Shown: positions 1 through 4,580 of the stretch, piece after piece
Numbering within the stretch: the first letter of the stretch is position 1
How the letters are laid out: the number at the start of each line of letters is the position of its first letter
NCBI GenBank assembly: GCA_024644125.1
Contig: JAHELQ010000364.1
Location: 1 to 5,757, forward strand
Reading direction: 5' to 3'
DNA: 5,757 nucleotides
Origin: Candidatus Aminicenantota bacterium
Lineage (GTDB): Bacteria > Acidobacteriota > Aminicenantia > UBA2199
The notes under the pieces: model-generated
Databases searched by the model: none
What the model was told of the DNA's origin: nothing
The model's input: only the letters and a program-made list of their open reading frames with translations
Translations under genes and position numbers: made by a program

Positions 1-42
1 CACAATTCCCCTCTTCCTGGCGGGTTTTTTGTATTAGCCTTC

Positions 43-59
43 TCACCTGTCCCCTATTT
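43..59. repeat. left copy of 17-bp direct repeat flanking the toxin-antitoxin module
   Basis: TCACCTGTCCCCTATTT is found here and again, exactly, at 818-834 in the same orientation. Similarity continues loosely for about 13 more bases on the right of each copy (GTTCCTATTATTT versus TCCCTATTTATTT). The two copies bracket the toxin-antitoxin promoter and both genes with little else between them. Seen directly: the repeat. Inferred: it marks the edges of a mobile or duplicated cassette. Confidence 0.85.
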
Positions 60-112
60 GTTCCTATTATTTTTTGCTGGAGAAATAAAATCTTTTTATG
101 TATACGAAGTGG

Positions 113-141
113 TTGACATGTCTAATGATGGGATACATAAT
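113..141 (+). promoter_or_regulatory. sigma-70-type promoter of the toxin-antitoxin operon
   Basis: A perfect -35 box TTGACA (113-118) is followed by a 17-nt spacer and the -10 box CATAAT (136-141). The antitoxin start codon at 170 lies about 22 nt after the expected transcription start. Two small dyads overlap the promoter: GACATGTC (115-122) over the -35 box and TACAT-A-ATGTA (134-144) over the -10 box. These would suit autorepression by the AbrB/MazE-type antitoxin, which is known for such modules, but operator use here is inferred. Confidence 0.75.
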
Positions 142-169
142 GTAAACATGCGAGCGACAGGAGGCTCCG

Positions 170-397
170 ATGATAAAAAAAATGATTAAGCATGGAAATA
201 GCGCGGCGCTGATTATAGATAAACCGATCATGGAACTTCTAGAGCTGGATATTGATAAACCTGTCAAAATTACCACTGATGGGAAAAGTCTGATTATTTC
301 GCCAATATCTGAAGGTGGCCGGTCCGACAAATTTGAACGTTCAATAGATAAAATCAACAAAAGGCATCAAAAAACTCTGGAGAAGCTGGCACGCTAA
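170..397 (+). CDS. AbrB/MazE-family antitoxin
   Basis: A 75-residue protein with the layout of an AbrB/MazE/SpoVT-type antitoxin. Residues about 3-47 form the swapped-hairpin DNA-binding domain: the start KKMIKHGNSAALIIDKPIME matches the family pattern of a basic strand, G-N-S, then a hydrophobic strand and a helix, followed by a second strand pair around VKITTDGKSLIISPI. Residues 48-75 are highly charged (many K, R, E, D), probably disordered until bound to the toxin. The start is fixed by AGGAGG (159-164) five bases before the ATG; a second ATG at 182 has no such site. The stop TAA is followed by one base and then the toxin ATG, so the two are almost certainly co-transcribed and translationally coupled. 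Expected role: neutralise the Doc-like toxin and repress the shared promoter. The antitoxin type differs from Phd, the partner of classical P1 Doc. Confidence 0.88.
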   Translation: MIKKMIKHGNSAALIIDKPIMELLELDIDKPVKITTDGKSLIISPISEGGRSDKFERSIDKINKRHQKTLEKLAR

Positions 398-398
398 T

Positions 399-791
399 AT
401 GGATGATCCACTATTTCTGACTGTCCAGGAAATTCTAAAAATTCACTGTAATCAGATTGAATTGTATGGCGGATCAGCGGGCTTGAAGGATGCATCTTTA
501 CTAGACTCAGCAGTGGCAATGCCGAAGGCGACCTACAATGGCGAGTATTTGCATCCTGATATCTATAAGATGGCGGCGGCTTATACATATCATCTGTGTT
601 TAAACCATCCATTTGTCGACGGCAACAAGCGAACGGCGTTGGTAGCGGGATTATTGTTTCTTGATTTCAATGGGATTGATATCGAAGATCCAGACGGAGT
701 TTTATACGAGGCAATGATTAAAATCGCTTCAAACGAAAAGGACAAAGATTACTTAGTGAACCTATTCGAGCAACTTCACGTCAACGTTTAA
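399..791 (+). CDS. doc: Doc (death-on-curing) family toxin, Fic fold
   Basis: A 130-residue protein of the usual Doc length. The catalytic loop is HPFVDGNKRTA at residues 70-80, the Doc version of the Fic motif, with His70, Asp74, Asn76, Lys77 and Arg78 all present; the following helix continues LVAGLLFLDFNG, as in Doc. The N-terminal part (LTVQEILKIHCNQIELYGGSAGLKD, quoted in pieces: residues 7-31) and LLDSAVAMP (34-42) also fit Doc proteins. Characterised P1 Doc is a kinase that phosphorylates elongation factor Tu and stops translation; the same reaction is inferred here because the Lys replaces the Gly of AMP-transferring Fic enzymes. No good Shine-Dalgarno site lies close to its ATG; GGAG at 379-382 is 16 bases away, so coupling to the antitoxin is likely. 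No obvious intrinsic terminator follows. Confidence 0.92.
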   Translation: MDDPLFLTVQEILKIHCNQIELYGGSAGLKDASLLDSAVAMPKATYNGEYLHPDIYKMAAAYTYHLCLNHPFVDGNKRTALVAGLLFLDFNGIDIEDPDGVLYEAMIKIASNEKDKDYLVNLFEQLHVNV

Positions 792-817
792 GCTATCTTT
801 GCTCACCACACATTAAA

Positions 818-834
818 TCACCTGTCCCCTATTT
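818..834. repeat. right copy of 17-bp direct repeat flanking the toxin-antitoxin module
   Basis: An exact second copy of TCACCTGTCCCCTATTT, 27 bases after the toxin stop codon. The distance between the two copies is 775 bp, start to start. On the opposite strand it reads AAATAGGGGACAGGTGA. No transposase gene is present between the copies, so any movement would need an enzyme supplied elsewhere or recombination between repeats. Confidence 0.85.
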
Positions 835-843
835 TCCCTATTT

Positions 844-929
844 ATTTGATGGGTTATGTAGGGGGGGATTTTTTTTGTTTTTTTTTGTGTTGATTTGATG
901 GGGTTTTGGGGGTGGAGGGGTTTTTTTTG
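844..929. repeat. two imperfect copies of a G/T-rich 34-37-nt block
   Basis: Copy 1 (844-877) runs ATTTGATGGG, a short T/G-rich link, G7, A, T8, G. Copy 2 (893-929) runs ATTTGATGGG, TTTT flanked by G, G5, TGGA, G4, T8, G. Between them lies T9 (878-886). The + strand is strongly G and T rich, and copy 2 has closely spaced G-tracts (900-903, 908-912, 917-920) that could join a G-quadruplex. The 792-950 interval contains no ORF that I can support. The block ends about 20 nt before the -35 box of the next promoter. Confidence 0.65.
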
Positions 930-950
930 AAGAAAAAATATATTTATGTA

Positions 951-979
951 TTGACTATACTTAGTCGTTGCTGTAGAAT
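951..979 (+). promoter_or_regulatory. sigma-70-type promoter of the 106-aa protein gene
   Basis: TTGACT (951-956), a 17-nt spacer, then TAGAAT (974-979), preceded by an AT-rich run (931-950) that resembles an UP element. Transcription would start near 986, leaving a leader of about 70 nt before the ATG at 1056. That leader carries several dyads, described separately. Confidence 0.7.
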
Positions 980-996
980 GCGTTATGTAAGCTTAT

Positions 997-1016
997 GATA
1001 CTTTCTAGATAGTATC
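997..1016. promoter_or_regulatory. 20-bp dyad in the leader, candidate operator or RNA hairpin
   Basis: GATACTTTCTAGATAGTATC is a 20-bp palindrome with nine of ten arm positions complementary; only T1003/T1010 fail to pair. It lies about 11-31 nt after the predicted transcription start. Two perfect 8-bp palindromes flank it: TAAGCTTA (988-995) and TTGCGCAA (1025-1032). Such a site fits a dimeric repressor acting as a roadblock or occluding polymerase. The XRE-type regulator at 1898 is a possible binder, but no matching dyad was found in front of that gene. Confidence 0.5.
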
Positions 1017-1055
1017 TATCAGGCTTGCGCAAATTAAATCAACAGGAGATTAAGT

Positions 1056-1376
1056 ATGAAAACAAAACATTTTACCACAGGTGAACGGCTGGATGCCTTG
1101 CGAGTGATGATGGAGGGTATCTCCACGCACAAGGAAGAAATGACGGCCATTGGGATTAGCGACGCCTTGCTTCAGGAGGTCGCCGACCAGAAGGCGGCGG
1201 TTGAGTCGGCGGATGTGCAGCAGGAGCAATTGAAGGCTCAACTGAAAGTCGCCACAGACAAGGTTCAGAAGGAGATGAAGGCGTTGCTGCGCCTTTATAG
1301 CAAGTTGCGTAAAATCTTGAAAGCTTTTTATCCGCAGAAATTCTGGTTGACGTTCGGCATCGGGGCGAAGCGGTAA
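1056..1376 (+). CDS. 106-aa helical (coiled-coil) protein of unknown function
   Basis: I do not recognise a characterised family. The start is well supported: AGGAG (1044-1048) seven bases before the ATG, and a consensus-like promoter upstream. Residues about 35-90 are rich in A, E, K, L and Q with no Gly or Pro (ALLQEVADQK through LRKILKA), predicting one long amphipathic helix or coiled coil. The protein ends in an aromatic, basic patch, FYPQKFWLTFGIGAKR (residues 91-106). There is no signal peptide or membrane segment, so it is probably cytosolic. Good codon structure and a strong ribosome site make it very likely a real gene. It lies just before the 21-bp repeat array and probably shares its transcript, since the first terminator-like hairpin comes at 1765. 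Confidence 0.8.
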   Translation: MKTKHFTTGERLDALRVMMEGISTHKEEMTAIGISDALLQEVADQKAAVESADVQQEQLKAQLKVATDKVQKEMKALLRLYSKLRKILKAFYPQKFWLTFGIGAKR

Positions 1377-1400
1377 TCCAGAGGATTTATCGCTGAATCG

Positions 1401-1781
1401 GTGAGAACAATGAGACGAAACTCCAGCGGATCAATTGACCGGGATTGCGGTCGGGACCGTTGCAATCGCGGCGGGCGCGGCATTGACCGCGAAACGAGCG
1501 GCGCTGGTTGCGGAACGCGCACACTTGACTGCGCAACGAGCATCGGTGATTGCGAAATGAGCGGCTCTGGTCGCGGAATGAGCGAAGTTGATTGCGGTAC
1601 GCGCGGCTCTGGTCACAGAATGAGCGACTCTGGTCACAGAATGAGCGCCTCTGGTCACGGAATGAGCGACTCTGGTTGCGATACGAACGTAAGGTTCCGG
1701 CACATGAGCGGGTACTCCTGTGGGAAAAACAAAATGAAAATGGACACTCATAATGTGTTGACTGTCAGGAAGAGATCCTGA
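1401..1781 (+). CDS. doubtful 126-aa ORF made of heptapeptide repeats
   Basis: The ORF opens with GTG at 1401 or, better, ATG at 1410 with GGTGAG (1400-1405) four bases before it. Most of the product is a degenerate seven-residue repeat with the best units GHRMSDS, GHRMSAS and GHGMSDS, plus DCEMSGS and similar copies, rich in Gly, Ser, Cys, Arg and Met. The non-repeat tail ends with VLTVRKRS, and the stop TGA lies inside a terminator stem. Because the DNA has a 21-bp period and this frame of the unit has no stop, an open frame is expected even without coding. The opposite strand is equally open (1431-1751, units such as AHSVTRV). No known domain is visible. It may be a real low-complexity protein, a decayed gene read in the wrong frame, or non-coding minisatellite DNA. 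Confidence 0.25.
   Translation: MRTMRRNSSGSIDRDCGRDRCNRGGRGIDRETSGAGCGTRTLDCATSIGDCEMSGSGRGMSEVDCGTRGSGHRMSDSGHRMSASGHGMSDSGCDTNVRFRHMSGYSCGKNKMKMDTHNVLTVRKRS
1443..1715. repeat. 21-bp tandem repeat array, about 13 units
   Basis: Successive 21-bp units can be laid out without gaps from 1443 to 1715, and perhaps from 1422. The best units are 1611-1631, 1632-1652 and 1653-1673, which differ from one another at only one or two positions (consensus GGTCACRGAATGAGCGNCTCT). Outer units are more diverged, for example 1485-1505 and 1683-1703. This gradient, with a near-identical centre and decayed edges, suggests growth by slippage or unequal exchange in the middle. There are no spacers, so it is not a CRISPR array. 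Confidence 0.9.
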
Positions 1782-1789
1782 GTTTTTTT
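1765..1789 (+). terminator. intrinsic terminator after the repeat array
   Basis: TCAGGA (1765-1770), loop AGAGA, TCCTGA (1776-1781), one G, then seven T (1783-1789). The stem is only six pairs but perfect, and the U-tract is strong. It would end the transcript from the promoter at 951, so the 106-aa gene and the repeat array form one transcription unit. The stop codon of the doubtful repeat ORF is the last three bases of the stem. Confidence 0.65.
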
Positions 1790-1855
1790 GGCCACTCGAT
1801 TACATAATTACTACTAATTGACCGCTGGGGTTTCCGTTCTCACTTGAATCACATG

Positions 1856-1883
1856 GCGCCGGTTTCCAGCCGGCGCTGTTTTT
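1856..1883 (+). terminator. GC-rich hairpin with U-tract just before the HTH gene
   Basis: GCGCCGG (1856-1862), seven-base loop, CCGGCGC (1870-1876), TG, then T5 (1879-1883). It has the form of an intrinsic terminator, yet the AAGGAG ribosome site of the next gene begins only three bases after the T-run. It may end readthrough from upstream, or act as an attenuator in the leader of the HTH gene. I see no convincing promoter between the two hairpins (1790-1855); TTGACC at 1818 lacks a good -10 partner. Confidence 0.6.
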
Positions 1884-1897
1884 ATAAGGAGAATAGG

Positions 1898-2308
1898 ATG
1901 AACGAGATAAAGATTGACGAGATACGGATGATGAAAGAGATTGCCGGACGGATGCAGGAGGTTCGGCGGCGGATGGAGTTGCCGCGGCTGCGGATGGCTG
2001 AGATTTTAGGGATGTCGTACTCCTCTATGGGGAAATATTTTAACGGGACGCAGACGGTAGGCGTGCCGGTGTTGCTGCGGTTGTCCGCCTATTTGGGGGT
2101 GTCGCTGGATTGGTTGCTGGTGGGGCATGGGGGGATGATGAGGGATGAGGTGGAGGAGCGGAAGCGGCGGATGGAGCCGCTGGTTGAGAGTTTACTGGAG
2201 GACGGCGACCTTTGCTCGTTGGTGGAGGGGTTGCTGGCGGATGCCGGGCTGCGGTACGAGGTGTTGAATTATTTTTTTAAGGCCAAAAACAGGATTGGCG
2301 GCTCTTAG
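1898..2308 (+). CDS. small XRE-type helix-turn-helix regulator
   Basis: A 136-residue protein. Residues about 12-76 form a Cro/C1-type HTH domain: RMQEVRRRMELPRLRMAEIL provides the first helices, GMSYSSMGKYFNG the turn and recognition helix, and VPVLLRLSAYLGVSLDWLLVG the closing helices, with the usual LxxxLGVSxDWLL signature. Residues 81-92 are a charged linker and 93-128 a leucine-rich helical tail, probably for dimerisation or effector binding. The start at 1898 is chosen because AAGGAG (1886-1891) sits six bases upstream; an in-frame ATG at 1844 would place the hairpin at 1856-1876 inside the coding region and lacks a ribosome site. The stop TAG overlaps the stop of the converging iron-sulfur gene. 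The target is unknown; the dyad at 997-1016 is a candidate. The coding strand is unusually G-rich around 2092-2180. Confidence 0.85.
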   Translation: MNEIKIDEIRMMKEIAGRMQEVRRRMELPRLRMAEILGMSYSSMGKYFNGTQTVGVPVLLRLSAYLGVSLDWLLVGHGGMMRDEVEERKRRMEPLVESLLEDGDLCSLVEGLLADAGLRYEVLNYFFKAKNRIGGS

Positions 2309-3444
2309 TTGTCGTCGAAGAGTTCGATGAAGAACTTGACTTGCTGCGGGAGGTTTTCCTTTAATTGCATGTAACAGCCGGGACAGGAGGTGACGACTGT
2401 TCCGGCGTCGTTTTTTTCGAAGACGGTTTGGCGCCGGTTGAGAATTTGTTTTGAGGTTTTGGGAAAGCCGATGCTGAAAAAACCGCCGAAACCGCAGCAA
2501 TAGGTCGAAGCGTCGTCAACGTAGCGGTCGCCCAATTGGCGCATGAAGTGGCGGGGTTGTTCCTTGATGTTGTGGGATTTGAGGTTGTGGCAGGGGTCGT
2601 GGTAGGTGATTTTTTTACCGTCCGCGCCGGTCAGGGTTTTGGCGATGGGGGCGTCTTTGCAATGCTCGAAGATGAATTCGGTTAGTTCGAGGACTGTGGT
2701 GTCTGTGAGGCCGTAGTATTCCCTGATGGCGGAGACGCCGCTTCCACAGGGGATCACCAGGTATTTGAAGTCGTACTTATCGAAGACCGCGATGTTTTTG
2801 TCGCGGAATGTGGCGAATTTGTCCTGCCAGCCGGTGGAGAGGAAGGGGAATCCGCAACATTTGAGGTCTTTGGGCAGGGCGACGGAGAACCCCTGGTTCT
2901 CCAGGAAGCGCTTGATTTTCACCAGGAGGTGGGAATAGAATTTCGACAGGACGCAGCCGGGGAAGAGCAGGATGTCGTATTGTTTTTGGGTGTCGCGGGT
3001 GTACTGTTTACGCAGGCTGACATTCTTGACGCGGGGCAGGGTGAGAAAGCGGCGAAGCGGGGTTCGGGCGGCGAGGCCCATGGCCCAGGCCATGTGTTTG
3101 AAGAGGGCGGTCTGGTAGATGGTGAGGATGAATTTTTTGATCAAGGGCAAACGGCCGTGATCGAATAGTTTATGCCGGTATTCCAACATCATGGGGACGA
3201 ATTCCACTTTATTGGTGCAGATCTGCTGGCAACTGCCGCAAACCAGGCATTTGGAGACGAGCTTTTTGTTCAGGGAGTTGGGCGCCAGTTCATCCTTCAT
3301 CACCGCTTTGATGATGTTGATCTTGCCGCGGGGGGCGTTGGGTTCGATTTTGTCCGCGTTGTAGACCGGGCAGGCGAAGAGGCAATTGCCGCAGGAGGAA
3401 CAAACTTTCGAAATCTCGTTTATGTCGAATTTTTTTTCGTTCAT
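2305..3444 (-). CDS. (Fe-S)-binding oxidoreductase subunit with two CCG domains (GlcF/HdrD-like)
   Basis: A 379-residue protein. Two [4Fe-4S] ferredoxin motifs come first: Cys15, 18, 21, 25 (CSSCGNCLFACP) and Cys66, 69, 72, 76 (CLVCGSCQQIC). Two cysteine-rich CCG domains follow. The first has Cys164, Cys196-Cys197-Gly and Cys233, but its last motif is CGSG instead of CxxC. The second is complete: Cys285 (YHDPCH), Cys316-Cys317-Gly and CPGC (354-357). This order is that of GlcF, the iron-sulfur subunit of glycolate oxidase, and of HdrD-like proteins, which pass electrons between a flavin dehydrogenase and quinones or disulfides in the cytoplasm or at the membrane face. No membrane segment is seen. 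The usual FAD-linked partner (GlcD-like) is absent from the window, so the substrate cannot be assigned. It starts 34 nt after the glycosyltransferase remnant and may be the last gene of that operon; its ribosome site is weak (GGAA). Its stop overlaps the HTH gene tail-to-tail by 4 nt. Confidence 0.9.
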   Translation of the reverse strand: MNEKKFDINEISKVCSSCGNCLFACPVYNADKIEPNAPRGKINIIKAVMKDELAPNSLNKKLVSKCLVCGSCQQICTNKVEFVPMMLEYRHKLFDHGRLPLIKKFILTIYQTALFKHMAWAMGLAARTPLRRFLTLPRVKNVSLRKQYTRDTQKQYDILLFPGCVLSKFYSHLLVKIKRFLENQGFSVALPKDLKCCGFPFLSTGWQDKFATFRDKNIAVFDKYDFKYLVIPCGSGVSAIREYYGLTDTTVLELTEFIFEHCKDAPIAKTLTGADGKKITYHDPCHNLKSHNIKEQPRHFMRQLGDRYVDDASTYCCGFGGFFSIGFPKTSKQILNRRQTVFEKNDAGTVVTSCPGCYMQLKENLPQQVKFFIELFDDN

Positions 3445-3478
3445 TGTTTCCGTTTATGTTTTTTGTATGGCGAATCCG

Positions 3479-4580
3479 TCAGCCGCCGGCCAGACGGCGT
3501 AACACCGCCTGGATCTTTTCTGTCACCACGTCCCAGGCGAAGTTGTCCCGAACGTAGTTGTATCCCTTGCTTCCCATGTCGCGACGCAGCTTACGAGATG
3601 CGGATATGCTCCAGCAGGACCTCCGATTGCCGGTTCACCAGCACCGGCGTGTGTTGCGAAAATGACTCGAGGGTGGTGATGGAGAGAGATTCCAGCGGAG
3701 AGGGTTGCACCGAACAGACGGCGCCTTTGAAGGCGGAGAGTTTCTCTTCCTCCGACACGTAGCCGAGGTAGCGGAGACCGTCGATGTCCGGGATATCCAT
3801 CAATTGTTTGCCCAATAACACAAAGTCCAGGAGCCGTTCCTTCCTCAATTCCCGGTAGGCGTTGAAGGCGATCTCGAGACCTTTGCCCCGCTCGATGCGG
3901 CCTGCGTAGACGATGTAGGGGAGAAATTCCAGATAATTCTTGCGGAAGAGTCCTTCGTCGATGCCGGAGCGGATGTCCAGGCCGGTGCGCGCCAATTCCA
4001 TCAGGTTGGGGGGATTGAAGAAACGTTTGACCATCTCCATCTCGGCGCCGGTGAGAAAGAGCAGGGCGTCGGGGCGGGAGAAGACCGGTCTCATGAGGTT
4101 CATGTGGATGGGGAGCTCGTCGTGGGCTGTGGGGAAGAGGATGATGGGTTTGTGGATGGCTTTTTGCCCCTCCACAGTGGTGAAGTAGAGGTAGGTGAAG
4201 AAGATGAAGATGTCGTAGTCGTCCTGTCGGCTGGCGATGGCGTCGATGAGGCGGGGGCAGTAGGGCCCCTGCCGTACGATCCAATCTTCCTCATCCCGGT
4301 CTTCGGGGTTCGCAGCGAAAAATCGCTGCGAATAGGCGTTGAAGCTCTCGATGTCCCGTTCGCGCTCCACGTCGAAGCGTTGGATGAGGACCCCTTTGAG
4401 GATGGACTCCCCTTCCGGGTAATGGGGCTTCCAGGTGATGTAATCTTTGGCAGTGGTGGTAAATACCGTCACATCGCAACCGCCGGCGTTGAGCCGTTCG
4501 GCCACGTCGCGGGCCAGCGTTTCGGCGCCGCCCACTACATCTTTTCCGTACCGTTGAACGACAATGGCTACTTTGATCAT
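3479..4580 (-). pseudogene. GT4-family glycosyltransferase, frameshifted near the C terminus
   Basis: The 329-residue frame from 4580 to 3591 is a GT-B fold glycosyltransferase. It has VGGAET (16-21) of the acceptor domain, YAGRIERGKG (225-234) opening the NDP-sugar domain, and the EX7E pair Glu297/Glu305 in PLESLSITTLES. It ends abruptly at LLEHIRIS. Directly after, another frame (3592-3479, 37 codons) encodes KLRRDMGSKGYNYVRDNFAW and then DVVTEKIQAVLRRLAGG, the typical GT4 C-terminal helix region. Members normally carry about 25 residues between these points (a Gly-Gly-Leu-Tyr-Tyr loop and the following helices), so a deletion of about 65-80 bp, not a multiple of three, is the simplest explanation. 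An assembly error is possible. The start ATG overlaps the upstream glycosyltransferase stop (ATGA), showing translational coupling. Without the missing segment sugar-nucleotide binding may be impaired, though the EX7E site is kept. Confidence 0.8.

Noticed and set aside
11..30. Terminator remnant at the left edge (GGCGGG then T6)
   Set aside because: The T-run is suggestive, but no complementary left arm is visible inside the window.
67..360. Reverse-strand 97-aa ORF over the antitoxin gene
   Set aside because: It lies opposite a well-supported antitoxin gene with its own promoter and ribosome site, and its product shows no recognisable features.
1558..1707. Genome-wide reassignment of TGA to a sense codon
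   Set aside because: The GT4 tail and the upstream glycosyltransferase both end at TGA where the family normally ends, so TGA appears to act as a stop in this genome.
1443..1715. Possible CRISPR array
   Set aside because: The units are contiguous 21-mers without unique spacers, and no cas genes are present.
2929..3762. Forward-strand ORFs of 79 and 196 aa over the iron-sulfur and glycosyltransferase genes
   Set aside because: They are antisense to genes with clear cysteine and GT4 motifs and have no motifs of their own. The one spanning 3172-3762 is open only by chance.
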